From contig NZ_LT629689.1 of the NCBI RefSeq assembly GCF_900102035.1, forward strand, positions 2,232,001 through 2,296,000: DNA of 64,000 bases. Direction: 5' to 3'. Source of the DNA: Pseudomonas extremaustralis. GTDB taxonomy: Bacteria > Pseudomonadota > Gammaproteobacteria > Pseudomonadales > Pseudomonadaceae. Each line of letters starts with the position of its first letter. Position 1 is the first letter of the stretch. Below are positions 47,643 to 56,652 of this stretch, in pieces. The notes under the pieces were generated by a model, which saw only the letters and a list, made by a program, of their open reading frames with translations, made no database searches and was not told the origin of the DNA. Position numbers and translations under genes: made by a program.

Positions 47643-48268
47643 GTTCCAGTGCCTCGGTCGGTGTGAATGTCGGTGTGTTCAGGGCAGCCCAACACCTGTC
47701 GGGTCAGCCGCAACGCCTCGTCGAACGGCGTTGAGGTTCGGGTGATCTTGCCCATGACGCTGGCCCCCAGCCATAACGCGTATAGCTGGCGGGCCAGGTC
47801 CTGTGGGCTGTGTTGCAGCACCAGGGAACCGTCGGCAACGCCGCGCGCCATGGCTACGGCGAGCAGTTCGATGGTGCGTGAGGTGCCGCGTTGCAGCGCC
47901 AGGCGCATGGGTTCTGAAAGGTCAGACACCTCGGCGCCGAGTTTGACGGCAAGGCATTTGCCCGCATCGGTGCAGCCGGTCTGATTGTCGATCCAGCATT
48001 GCCAATACCGCATCAACTTGGCGGGCTGGGACACGCCCGGCTGGTCGAACAGTTGCTGCATGCCCTGCACATAGTTATCGAAGTAGGTGTCGAGCAAGAC
48101 CACGCCAAACGCGTCTTTAGAGCTGAAGTAGTGATAGAACGAACCCTTGGGCACATCGGCGGCTTGAAGTATTTCGTTCAACCCCACCGCAGAAAATCCT
48201 TTACGGCCCACAATCGACTGCGCCGTGTCCAGAATCGTCTGCCGTGCACTTTTAGTTTCGCTGCTCAT
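47639..48268 (-). CDS. TetR-family repressor (NemR-like)
   Basis: 209 residues: TetR helix-turn-helix (about 8-55, AADVPKGSFYHYFSSKDAFG) and a ligand domain with GCTDAGKCLAVKLGAEVSDLSEPMR resembling the NemR redox-sensing region, including two Cys. NemR in E. coli derepresses nemA on exposure to reactive electrophiles; the operon here has the same logic. The palindromic site at 48287-48301 lies just before the gene. Confidence 0.88.
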   Translation of the reverse strand: MSSETKSARQTILDTAQSIVGRKGFSAVGLNEILQAADVPKGSFYHYFSSKDAFGVVLLDTYFDNYVQGMQQLFDQPGVSQPAKLMRYWQCWIDNQTGCTDAGKCLAVKLGAEVSDLSEPMRLALQRGTSRTIELLAVAMARGVADGSLVLQHSPQDLARQLYALWLGASVMGKITRTSTPFDEALRLTRQVLGCPEHTDIHTDRGTGT

Positions 48269-48286
48269 GCTTCACTCCGCCCGATT

Positions 48287-48301
48287 AGACCAGTCGTCTA
48301 G
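48287..48301. promoter_or_regulatory. Palindromic operator of the TetR/NemR-like operon
   Basis: TAGAC-CAGTC-GTCTA, 18 bases before the repressor start. Resembles the NemR-type box and fits autoregulation. It lies between the operon and the divergent GlxA-type gene, which starts 139 bases away. Confidence 0.65.
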
Positions 48302-48439
48302 TTCGTGGCGTGAATGTTAGGAGTCGGGGCTGATGCCCACAATGTCATATCCGCAAGGATTCCGGACACGCCATGAAGTCGGTTGCCGTTTTCCCGGCAG
48401 CCACCGACAATCCCCTCCCCCACGCCCCGGAGACAGACG

Positions 48440-49384
48440 ATGCACAGCGTTGCGCTGATGGTTTACCCGAACTTTCAATCCCTGAGCCTCAGCCTGGGCT
48501 CGGTGTTCGAGTGCGCGAACCTGCTGCGCGGTGAGCCGGCCTATGAGTTTCACCTGGTGTCGGAGAACGGCGGCGCGGTGATGACGTCCCAGGGCTTCTC
48601 GGTGAACACCACGCCGATCCGCGCCCAAGGCTATGACACGCTGATCGTCAGCGGCTACCTGGAATTTCGCCTGCCGGAAGCCAACCTGCTGGAGTTGGTC
48701 AAGGCGGCCTCGGCGCAATCGCGGCGGATCGCCTCGCTGTGCACCGGGATTTTCGTATTGGCCGAAGCGGGTCTACTGGCCGGCAAGCGCGCCACCACCC
48801 ACTGGATTCATGCCCCGGCGTTTCGCAAGCGTTACCCGGATATTCCGCTGGAAGACGACAAGCTGTTCATCGTCGACGGCCAGATCTGGACCGGCGCCGG
48901 CATGAGCGCCGGGGTCGACCTGGCGCTGGCCATGGTGGAGAACGACCTGGGCAGCGACCTTGCCCGGCGCATCGCGCGCAAGCTGGTGATCGCCCAGCGC
49001 CGCGGCAGCGAGCAGTCGCAGCTGTCGGCCCTGCTGGAACTGGACCCCAAGTCCGACCGCGTGCAACTGGCCCTGGCCTATGCCCGCGAGAACCTGACCC
49101 ACGACCTGTCGGTGGAAGCCCTGGCGGATGTGGCGCGGTTGAGTCCCCGCCAGTTCAGCCGGGTGTTTCGCGAAGAAACCGGGCAAACCCCGGCCAAGGC
49201 TATCGAGTCCCTGCGGGTGGAAGCCGCGCGGGCGATGATGGAAACCAGTCGCCATCCGGTGGAAGTGGTGGCCCGCGAAACCGGCTTCGGCGATCGCGAG
49301 CGCATGCGCCAGGCGTTTCTGCGTGCCTTCGGCCAGCCGCCCCAGGCCATGCAGCAGGCGTTTTTCGGCGACCGCAACGCTTAG
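48440..49384 (+). CDS. GlxA-family AraC-type regulator with DJ-1/PfpI domain
   Basis: 314 residues: an N-terminal class I glutamine-amidotransferase-like domain (1-180, SLCTGIFVLAEAGLLAGKRATTHW) and C-terminal AraC helix-turn-helix pair (about 215-305). GGAG lies 8 bases before the ATG; longer frame discarded. Overlaps the end of the convergent acetyltransferase gene by 4 bases. Effector unknown. Confidence 0.9.
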   Translation: MHSVALMVYPNFQSLSLSLGSVFECANLLRGEPAYEFHLVSENGGAVMTSQGFSVNTTPIRAQGYDTLIVSGYLEFRLPEANLLELVKAASAQSRRIASLCTGIFVLAEAGLLAGKRATTHWIHAPAFRKRYPDIPLEDDKLFIVDGQIWTGAGMSAGVDLALAMVENDLGSDLARRIARKLVIAQRRGSEQSQLSALLELDPKSDRVQLALAYARENLTHDLSVEALADVARLSPRQFSRVFREETGQTPAKAIESLRVEAARAMMETSRHPVEVVARETGFGDRERMRQAFLRAFGQPPQAMQQAFFGDRNA

Positions 49385-49887
49385 TGCAGCGCCGCCCGGG
49401 TAATCAGGTAACTCACCAATTGCGGCTCGTCGTCCAACTCGATGGTGTTCACCGGGCGCGGCAGGTTATCCAGCACCGTGCGCCAGAACGCCTGGGACAC
49501 TTCGTCCTGATCGTAAAACCGCACCAGCCAATTGGCCTCGCCGCTGCACAGCACCTGGGTGGCGATGGCGCTGCCGATGCCTTTGCGGCGGTAGCGCTTG
49601 AGGATGAATAGGTCGGCCAGTTCCAGGGCATCGATGCCCGGCAACTCACTGCCTTCGATCAGCAGGAACCCGGCGATATAGCCATCGACCAGCAGCAGGT
49701 TGGCGCTCCACTGCGGGTCGTGCCAGTAACGGTTCAGGTGCTCGTCATGGATGTAGAAGCGGCCATCGGTCTCGACATCTTCCTGCTCCCAGTCCGACGA
49801 CTCATAGGCGTAGTACTGGTAGAGATTGCGGATCAGCTCGGCATGCTCCGGGCCGGTCTGGATCAGTTCGACGGTGGTTTCAGGCAT
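49381..49887 (-). CDS. GNAT-family N-acetyltransferase
   Basis: 168 residues with the acetyl-CoA binding motif RYRRKGIGSAIATQVL (about 100-118). Start taken at MPETTVEL, where family-like sequence begins; the ribosome site is weak. Substrate unknown. Divergent from uppP. Confidence 0.85.
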   Translation of the reverse strand: MPETTVELIQTGPEHAELIRNLYQYYAYESSDWEQEDVETDGRFYIHDEHLNRYWHDPQWSANLLLVDGYIAGFLLIEGSELPGIDALELADLFILKRYRRKGIGSAIATQVLCSGEANWLVRFYDQDEVSQAFWRTVLDNLPRPVNTIELDDEPQLVSYLITRAALH

Positions 49888-50065
49888 GGAATTCTCAGTC
49901 AAAAAATGCAGGGCGCCATTGTTCACAAAAGTGCCGGACAAGCCAATGGACGGCCGAACCTTTCTACTTGCTGAACCGATTGCAGATAGCAATTGCCTTA
50001 GCCAAAACCTTGAAACATTTCGAATAAACTTCGCCGGTTCGCCTCTTTTCTCAAGGACACGCACC

Positions 50066-50935
50066 GTGACCAACGTCTGTACCGCCGGCCTGGATGTAGG
50101 CTTCGCTTCCCTGGACTACCTGCAGATCTTCATCCTGGGCGTGATCCAGGGCATTACCGAGCTGTTGCCGGTGTCGTCCACCGCCCACATGCGGGTGGTC
50201 CCCGCCCTGCTCGGCTGGCAGGACCCAGGCTCGGCGTTTTCGGCGGCGATGCAATTGGCCGCGCTGGCGGCGGTGGTCAGTTACTTCTGGCGCGATGTGC
50301 GCCAGGTGGTCAGCGGCAGCATCGGCGCGGTGCGCCAGGGCGACTACAACAACCAATGGTTCAAGCTGGCGGTGGCGATTGTGCTGGCGACCGTGCCGAT
50401 CGGCATCGCCGGCCTGGCCTTGTCTTCGACCCTGAACGCCTGCAACTCGCCGTTGCGCGGGCTGATGGTGATTGGCATTTCCTGCGTGGTGATGGCGGTG
50501 CTGTTGGCGGCGGCCGAGTTGCGCGCCCGGCATACCCGGGACATGGGCCAGATGCGCCTGCGCGATGCCTTGATCGTCGGTGTTGCGCAGATCGGCGCCC
50601 TGATTCCAGGCGTGTCGCGCTCCGGCTCGACGCTGACGGCGGCGCTGTTCCTCAACTTCAAACGCGAAGAGGCCGCGCGCTTTTCCTTCCTGCTGGGCCT
50701 GCCGGCCATCGCCCTCGCCGGGCTGAAAGAGCTGTGGGTGCTGCTGCACGCGGACATGCCCGCCCATGCCTGGCCCCATCTGTTGTTTGGCCTGGTGGTG
50801 GCAAGCGTCTCGGCGTTCTTTGCGATCTGGGGCCTGATGAAGTTCCTGGAGCGTTTCTCCACCTGGCCGTTCGTGATCTACCGCGCGCTGCTGGGGGTGT
50901 TCCTGATCGTCGCCGTCAGCACCGGCTGGCTGTAG
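50066..50935 (+). CDS. uppP: Undecaprenyl-diphosphate phosphatase UppP (BacA)
   Basis: 289-residue integral membrane phosphatase that recycles the lipid carrier of peptidoglycan synthesis; also gives bacitracin resistance. Motifs ELLPVSSTAH (near 33-42) and PGVSRSGSTLT, with about eight membrane spans. GTG start with AAGGA 8 bases upstream; the long upstream ATG frame crosses the acetyltransferase gene and is rejected. Its stop codon lies inside a REP hairpin (50932-50957). Confidence 0.93.
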   Translation: MTNVCTAGLDVGFASLDYLQIFILGVIQGITELLPVSSTAHMRVVPALLGWQDPGSAFSAAMQLAALAAVVSYFWRDVRQVVSGSIGAVRQGDYNNQWFKLAVAIVLATVPIGIAGLALSSTLNACNSPLRGLMVIGISCVVMAVLLAAAELRARHTRDMGQMRLRDALIVGVAQIGALIPGVSRSGSTLTAALFLNFKREEAARFSFLLGLPAIALAGLKELWVLLHADMPAHAWPHLLFGLVVASVSAFFAIWGLMKFLERFSTWPFVIYRALLGVFLIVAVSTGWL

Positions 50936-50957
50936 GAACGAGCTTGCTCGCTCCTAC
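50932..50957. repeat. Single REP hairpin overlapping the uppP stop
   Basis: GTAGGAACGAGC-TT-GCTCGCTCCTAC, one solo unit of the GAGCGAGC family. Includes the TAG stop of uppP and could protect or end its transcript. Confidence 0.8.
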
Positions 50958-50975
50958 CGGTTTATAGGGGCGCGG

Positions 50976-51803
50976 TCAGTCCAGATCGCTGGCGTCATGC
51001 CGTTCGGGCAACTGATCGTCGCCGGAAACACGATTGACCCGCCGCCCACGCTGCACCGCCGGCCGTGCGTCAATCGCATCGGCCCAGCGCAGTACGTGTT
51101 TGTACTCATGCACCGACAGAAATTCTGCCGCGCCATACAAGCGGCCTTTGACCAGCCCGCCGTACCAGGGCCAGATGGCGATATCGGCAATGGTGTAGGC
51201 GTCGCCGGCGATGTATTCGCTCACGGCCAGGCGCTTGTCCAGCACATCGAGTTGACGCTTGGTTTCCATGGCGAAGCGGTTGATCGGGTATTCCATCTTG
51301 CTCGGCGCGTAGGCATAGAAATGCCCGAAGCCACCGCCCAGGTAAGGCGCGCTGCCCATCTGCCAGAACAGCCACGACAAGCACTCCGCGCGGGCCGCAG
51401 GCTCAGTGGGGAAGAACGCGCCGAACTTCTCGGCCAGGTACTGCAAGATCGCGCCGGACTCGAACACACGAATCGGCTGGGCGCCGCTGTGGTCCATCAA
51501 CGCGGGAATCTTCGAGTTCGGGTTGACCGCGACGAAACCGCTGCCGAACTGGTCGCCATCGCCGATCTTGATCAGCCAGGCGTCGTATTCCGCCCCGGTA
51601 TGCCCGAGAGCCAGCAGCTCTTCGAGCAGGATGGTGACCTTCTGCCCGTTGGGCGTGGCCAGGGAATACAGTTGCAGCGGGTGCTTGCCGACCGGCAGTT
51701 CCTTTTCATGGGTCGCGCCGGCAATCGGGCGGTTGATGCTGGCGAAGGTGCCACCGCTTTCGGTGTCCCAGGTCCAGATTTTCGGAGGTACGTAATCGGT
51801 CAT
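50976..51803 (-). CDS. yghU: Glutathione-dependent disulfide-bond oxidoreductase (YghU type)
   Basis: 275 residues of the Nu-class glutathione transferase fold: N-terminal thioredoxin domain with TPNGQKVTILLEEL and PNSKIPALMDH, then a helical C-terminal domain. Family members reduce disulfides using two glutathiones. GGAG lies 8 bases before the chosen ATG. Confidence 0.9.
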   Translation of the reverse strand: MTDYVPPKIWTWDTESGGTFASINRPIAGATHEKELPVGKHPLQLYSLATPNGQKVTILLEELLALGHTGAEYDAWLIKIGDGDQFGSGFVAVNPNSKIPALMDHSGAQPIRVFESGAILQYLAEKFGAFFPTEPAARAECLSWLFWQMGSAPYLGGGFGHFYAYAPSKMEYPINRFAMETKRQLDVLDKRLAVSEYIAGDAYTIADIAIWPWYGGLVKGRLYGAAEFLSVHEYKHVLRWADAIDARPAVQRGRRVNRVSGDDQLPERHDASDLD

Positions 51804-51879
51804 GCTCAGTGCTCCAGGGGCGCTTGCGCTTAACGAAGCGCTCCAGACTAAACGAAAGGTTGATGGGGGCAAACCTCTT

Positions 51880-52779
51880 TCAAGTGGGTGCTTTCAACTG
51901 CCCAAGGTAGCGTTCGACTTCCCCGGACAACCATTGGGAAAACTCCCGTTGCTTGCCTTCCGAACGTTCCCGCGGTGGCCAGACCAGCCAATAGGGATAG
52001 GCATAGGGCGCGCTGACATCGCTCAACTGCACCAGCTCTCCCCGCTCGATGGCGTCGTGCACCAGGCTGCGGCGTTCCAGGGCGATGCCCTGCCCCAGAC
52101 GAACCGCTTCCAGTACCAGGTTCGAATCGTTACTGCACAGGCCCTTGCGCTCACGCCCCATCTCGACGCCCGCGGCCTCGCACCAGGGCAGCCAGGACTC
52201 GGTGTTGTAGATGATCGGGCTGTCGACAATCTGCTGCGGCGTCTGCGGCAGGCGCCCACGATTGAAATGCGGGGCGGCGACCACCACCACGTCATCGTGA
52301 AACAACAGCTGCTGCTCGACCCCCTCCCAATCGCCCTTGCCCATGCGGATGCCGATATCCACCGACTCTTGATGCAGGTTGGAGACCGTCAGGCTCGCTT
52401 GCAGGCGAATGCTGATATGCGGGTAGAGCCGCTGGAAACCCGGTAGCCGCGGCAACAGCCAGGAACGACCGAACGAGGGCAATACCGCCACCACCAGCTC
52501 ATCGATCTTGGGTTGTGCCTGGAGTAATCGCGTGGCCTCGGCGATATCCCCCAGGGCCTTGCGGATCTGCAATGCGTAGAGGCGCCCATCCTCGCTGACC
52601 CGCAAGCCACGGCCTTCCCGCACGAACAGGGTCAACCCGACAATCTCCTCCAATACCTTGATTTGCTGGCTGATCGCCGAGTGCGTGACGTGCAATTCCT
52701 TGGCCGCCAGGGTGACGCTTCCTAACCTGGAAGTGGCTTCGAAACTGCGCAGGCAGGTCAACGGAGGAAATGCACTCAT
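51880..52779 (-). CDS. LysR-family regulator (GcvA-like)
   Basis: 299 residues; N terminus FPPLTCLRSFEATSRLGSVTLAAKELHVTHSAISQQIKVLEE is typical of the GcvA/AmpR-like branch. Divergent from the GST gene with a 175-base AT-rich gap, so it probably controls that gene. Effector unknown. Confidence 0.9.
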   Translation of the reverse strand: MSAFPPLTCLRSFEATSRLGSVTLAAKELHVTHSAISQQIKVLEEIVGLTLFVREGRGLRVSEDGRLYALQIRKALGDIAEATRLLQAQPKIDELVVAVLPSFGRSWLLPRLPGFQRLYPHISIRLQASLTVSNLHQESVDIGIRMGKGDWEGVEQQLLFHDDVVVVAAPHFNRGRLPQTPQQIVDSPIIYNTESWLPWCEAAGVEMGRERKGLCSNDSNLVLEAVRLGQGIALERRSLVHDAIERGELVQLSDVSAPYAYPYWLVWPPRERSEGKQREFSQWLSGEVERYLGQLKAPT

Positions 52780-52954
52780 GTAAGCTCAACTAACCTTTTC
52801 GAATAAAAATTATCAATATTGTCAGGGGATGACTCGCTATAAAGTAACCTCAATTTAACAATCCTGCCTCTGGACTATGCTTCGATCCCTGCAAGTCCTT
52901 CAAGCACCTACACCGAACTTTGAACATAACCCTGACGTAAAAAATGGAGGCTTC

Positions 52955-53557
52955 ATGAAACTGGTCGGCATGCTGGACTCGCCCTATGTGCGCCGCGTCG
53001 CAATTTCCCTGGACCTGTATGGGGTGGATTTTGTGCATGAACCCTTGTCGGTGTTCAGATCGTTCACCGAGTTTTCCCGGATCAACCCGGTGGTCAAGGC
53101 GCCGACCCTGGTGCTGGACGATGGCACGGTGTTGATGGATTCCAGCCTGATCCTCGACTACCTGGAGGCCCTGGCCCCGGCCGACAAAAAGCTGCTGCCC
53201 CAACGCCCCACCGCTCGCGCCCGTGATTTGCAGATACTCGGGCTCGCCCTGGCCGCCTGCGAGAAAAGTGTGCAGATCGTCTACGAACACAACCTGCGGC
53301 CGGCAGAGAAGCAGCATGCGCCCTGGATCGAACGCGTGACCGGCCAGTTGCTGGCCGCCTATACGCTGCTCGACAAACACCTGGCCCCGGCCGACAGCGA
53401 AGCGCTGACCCAGGCGTCGTTGACGGCAGCGGTGGCCTGGTCCTTCAGCCAGTTCACCGTGGCATCGGTGGTGAAGGCCGCTGCGTTCCCCCACCTGCAA
53501 CGCCACGCCGAGCGGCTGGAGCAGCACCCGGCGTTCAAGCGCTACCCCATCGAATGA
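52955..53557 (+). CDS. Glutathione S-transferase
   Basis: 200 residues: N-terminal thioredoxin-like domain (GMLDSPYVRRVAISLDLYG, PVVKAPTLVLDDGTVLMDSSLILDYLE) and helical C-terminal domain. TGGAGG lies 4 bases before the ATG. Its stop is 6 bases from the end of the convergent dehydrogenase gene. Detoxification role likely; substrate unknown. Confidence 0.9.
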   Translation: MKLVGMLDSPYVRRVAISLDLYGVDFVHEPLSVFRSFTEFSRINPVVKAPTLVLDDGTVLMDSSLILDYLEALAPADKKLLPQRPTARARDLQILGLALAACEKSVQIVYEHNLRPAEKQHAPWIERVTGQLLAAYTLLDKHLAPADSEALTQASLTAAVAWSFSQFTVASVVKAAAFPHLQRHAERLEQHPAFKRYPIE

Positions 53558-53563
53558 CGCGGC

Positions 53564-54331
53564 CTACACCCAACCGCCGTCCACGATAAAGTTCTGCGCC
53601 GAACACATCGCCGACACATCGGAGGCAAGAAACAACGCCATGTTGGCGATGTGTTCCGGCAACACACTCCCCGGCAGGCACTGGCTGCGGCTGATCAGTT
53701 CCTTGGCGGCGTCATCCACCCACAGGGCCAGTTGTTTTTCCGTCATCACCCAGCCCGGTACCAGGGTGTTGACACGGATACCGTTCGGCCCCAGCTCGCG
53801 TGCCAGGGCACGGGTCATGCCATGGGCGGCGGCCTTGCTGGCGGCGTACACCGGGTAGCCGGCGGAGGCCATCATCCAGCCGACCGAGCCGAGGTTGATG
53901 ATCGAACCAAAGCCTGCGTTTTTCATCATCGGCACCACGGCCTTGGCGGCGAAGAAGGCGTGCTTGAGGTTGACGGCGATCAGCCTGTCGAATGTTTCCG
54001 AATCGATTTCCTCCAGGGTGTGACGCACGTCATTGGCGGCGTTGTTCACCAGCACGGTGATCGGCCCCAGTGAGTGTTCAAAACGCGCGATGGCTGCCTT
54101 GTAGGCGATCTCATCGGTGATGTCGCAACAGACAAACTCGACGGTATGCCCCTGGGAACTCAACAGCGCCGCCAGGCGTTCGCCCTGGCTTTGAGCGCGG
54201 TCCACAAACCCCACCTTGGCCCCCTGCGCAGCAAAGGCCCGCACCATGAATTCGCCAATCCCCGAGGCGCCGCCGGAAATCAACACAGCCTTGCCTTTGA
54301 GGTCGGGATAAACCGCGTGTTCAGTGCTCAT
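53564..54331 (-). CDS. SDR dehydrogenase, probable L-arabinose/D-galactose 1-dehydrogenase
   Basis: 255-residue short-chain dehydrogenase with cofactor motif SGGASGIGE (about 19-27), NNAAND, catalytic Ser and YPVYAASKAAA (Tyr-x3-Lys). Divergent from the aldose epimerase gene and next to araFGH and lactonase genes, so it most likely oxidises the pyranose sugar to its lactone, the first step of the oxidative pathway. Substrate inferred from context. Confidence 0.78.
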   Translation of the reverse strand: MSTEHAVYPDLKGKAVLISGGASGIGEFMVRAFAAQGAKVGFVDRAQSQGERLAALLSSQGHTVEFVCCDITDEIAYKAAIARFEHSLGPITVLVNNAANDVRHTLEEIDSETFDRLIAVNLKHAFFAAKAVVPMMKNAGFGSIINLGSVGWMMASAGYPVYAASKAAAHGMTRALARELGPNGIRVNTLVPGWVMTEKQLALWVDDAAKELISRSQCLPGSVLPEHIANMALFLASDVSAMCSAQNFIVDGGWV

Positions 54332-54468
54332 AAAAGAATGCCTCGTCCAATTAGTCTTATTTTATTTTACGAAATCGGGGTTAACGGCTATAAATTCGCT
54401 GTCGCATCGACAACATATCGCAAATTAGTAGAACTATTCCAACCAAAACAACAAAAGGAAGTTCGACC

Positions 54469-55617
54469 ATGAAGCACCCTCGACACCTGCTTTCCGGCCT
54501 GGCGCTCTCCATGCTGATCGCCAGCGGCGGCGCCCAGGCTGGCGGCTTGTCCAGCGAGCAAAAACCCTTCGGCAAAACCAACGACGGCACCGCCGTCGAA
54601 CAGTACATCCTGCGCAACAGCCACGGCATGCAAGCCACGGTGATCACCTACGGCGGCGTGTTGCAGTCGCTGAAGGTGCCGGATAAACACGGCAAGCTCG
54701 ACGACGTGGTCCTGGGGTTTGACGACGTGCAGGGCTATCAACGCGGCACGGCGTTTTTCGGCGCGACCATCGGGCGCTTCGGCAATCGCCTGGCTGGCGG
54801 CGCCTTTGAACTCGACGGCAAACGTTACCAGGTACCGCTCAACGATGGCCCCAACGCACTGCATGGCGGCGCCCAGGGTTTCGACAAGCGCGTGTGGAAA
54901 GCCGAACCGGTCAAGGACAAAGACTCGGTCGGGGTGAAGCTGAGCTATCTGTCCAAGGACGGTGAAATGGGCTTCCCCGGCAACCTGAACACCGAGGTCA
55001 CCTACCGCCTGAACGACAACAACGAACTGCACATCGATTACACGGCCACCACCGACACACCCACGGTGCTCAACCTCACCAACCACAGCTACTTCAACCT
55101 GGCCGGCGCGGGGAACGGCGACATTCTCAAGCACGTCGCCAGCTTGCACGCCAGCCACTACACACCGGTGAATGCCACCTTGATCCCCACCGGCGAACTG
55201 GCTCCGGTCAAGGGCACGCCGATGGACTTCCTCAAGCCCACCGCCATCGGCCAGCACATCAAGGACGACCACCCGCAACTCAAATTCGCCGAGCCGAAAC
55301 AGGGCGGGTTTGACTTCAACTGGGCACTGGACACCCAAGGCGACGTCAAGCAACTGGCCGCCGAAGTGCATGACCCTGCCTCGGGCCGACGCTTGCAGCT
55401 CTACACCAGCGAGCCGGGCGTGCAGTTCTATACCAGCAACTTCCTGGATGGTTCGGTGAAGGGCAAGGGCGGCAAAACCTATCGGCACTGGAGTGGTTTC
55501 ACCTTGGAGACCCAGCACTTCCCGGATGCGCCTAACCAGCCGAACTTCGCCTCCACCCGCTTGAACCCAGGGCAGACCTATACCCAGCACACCATTTTCA
55601 AATTCTCCGCTGACTGA
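54469..55617 (+). CDS. galM: Aldose 1-epimerase (mutarotase), exported
   Basis: 382 residues. Signal peptide 1-24 (LALSMLIASGGAQA), so it acts in the periplasm, where it would interconvert sugar anomers before uptake. Motifs ATIGRFGNRLAGG, NDGPNALHGG, NLTNHSYFNL with catalytic His, and GVQFYTSNFLDG. AAAGGAAG lies 8 bases before the ATG. Convergent with araH. Confidence 0.92.
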   Translation: MKHPRHLLSGLALSMLIASGGAQAGGLSSEQKPFGKTNDGTAVEQYILRNSHGMQATVITYGGVLQSLKVPDKHGKLDDVVLGFDDVQGYQRGTAFFGATIGRFGNRLAGGAFELDGKRYQVPLNDGPNALHGGAQGFDKRVWKAEPVKDKDSVGVKLSYLSKDGEMGFPGNLNTEVTYRLNDNNELHIDYTATTDTPTVLNLTNHSYFNLAGAGNGDILKHVASLHASHYTPVNATLIPTGELAPVKGTPMDFLKPTAIGQHIKDDHPQLKFAEPKQGGFDFNWALDTQGDVKQLAAEVHDPASGRRLQLYTSEPGVQFYTSNFLDGSVKGKGGKTYRHWSGFTLETQHFPDAPNQPNFASTRLNPGQTYTQHTIFKFSAD

Positions 55618-55648
55618 CGGCTGTAGGGGCCGGCTTGTGGTGGTGAGG

Positions 55649-55668
55649 GGGCTTGCTGTGGCAAGCCC
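55649..55668. terminator. Hairpin between galM and araH
   Basis: GGGCTTGC-TGTG-GCAAGCCC perfect stem within a degenerate REP-like stretch, between convergent genes. No T-run, so termination is only possible. Confidence 0.4.
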
Positions 55669-55674
55669 ACTCAA

Positions 55675-56649
55675 TCAGCGTTGTTTCATGCGGTCGATCA
55701 CCACTGCCAGCAACAGGATCGAACCGCGGATCACATACTGGTAAAACGTGTCGATGTTCTTCAGGTTCATCGCGTTCTCGATGATCGCCAGGATCAATAC
55801 TCCGGCAATCACATGGCGGATCATCCCTACCCCGCCGCTCAGCGACACCCCGCCCAGCACGCACGCCGAAATCACCGTCAGCTCGAAGCCCTGGCCGATC
55901 ATCGGTTGGCCCGAGGTCATGCGCGAGGCGAGGATCACCCCGGCCAACGCGCCGATCAAGCCGTGCACGGCGAAGATCAGGATCTTGGTGCGGTCGACAT
56001 TCACCCCGGCGAGCAATGCCGCTTCCGGGTTGCCGCCGATGGCCATGGTGTTGCGTCCGTAGGTGGTGTAGTTGAGCAGCCAGCCGAAAAATACAAAGCA
56101 CACAATCGTGATCAGGATCGGCACCGGCACGCCCAGCAACTGGCCGTTACCAAAGATAAAGAACTGTTCCTGGGACACCCCCACCGCCTTGCCGTCGGCA
56201 AAGATGTACGCCAGGCCGCGTACGATCTGCATGGTCGCCAGGGTGGTGATCAGCGCGTTGACCCGCAGCTTGGCGATCACGATGCCGTTGATCAGCCCGA
56301 CGATCAGGCCCATCAGCAGCGCCGCGCCGATGCCCAGCAGGACGCTGTCGGTGTCGCGCATTACGATCGCCGCCACCACCCCGGCGCAGGCGATCACCGA
56401 GCCCACCGACAAGTCGAAGTGCCCTGACGCCAGGCAGAACAACATGGTGCACGCGGCGATGCCCACGGTGGAAATCGCCAGGCCCAACCCGCGCATGTTC
56501 AGCGGCGAGAGGAAGTTGTCGATCAGTAAGGCGCACAGCAGAAAAATCCCCAGCGCCGCCAGCAGCATCGCCCAATTGTCCAGCAGCGCACGCGTATCGA
56601 GGGGTTTGCGGGCCGTCGCCAGCAGCTTGTGTTGAGTGGTCATGGTCAT
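55675..56649 (-). CDS. araH: L-arabinose ABC transporter permease AraH
   Basis: 324-residue permease of the ribose/arabinose family with 8-10 spans and the motif EAALLAGVNVDRTKILIFAVHGLIGALAG. Last gene of the leftward operon. Start at MTMTTQ; the second Met, 2 codons on, has a slightly better-placed GAGAG. Works with AraG and AraF. Confidence 0.92.
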   Translation of the reverse strand: MTMTTQHKLLATARKPLDTRALLDNWAMLLAALGIFLLCALLIDNFLSPLNMRGLGLAISTVGIAACTMLFCLASGHFDLSVGSVIACAGVVAAIVMRDTDSVLLGIGAALLMGLIVGLINGIVIAKLRVNALITTLATMQIVRGLAYIFADGKAVGVSQEQFFIFGNGQLLGVPVPILITIVCFVFFGWLLNYTTYGRNTMAIGGNPEAALLAGVNVDRTKILIFAVHGLIGALAGVILASRMTSGQPMIGQGFELTVISACVLGGVSLSGGVGMIRHVIAGVLILAIIENAMNLKNIDTFYQYVIRGSILLLAVVIDRMKQR

Positions 56650-56652
56650 CTC

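Noticed and set aside
54388..55674. 428-codon minus-strand frame opposite galM
   Set aside because: galM on the + strand has a signal peptide, catalytic motifs and ribosome site; the antisense frame has none.
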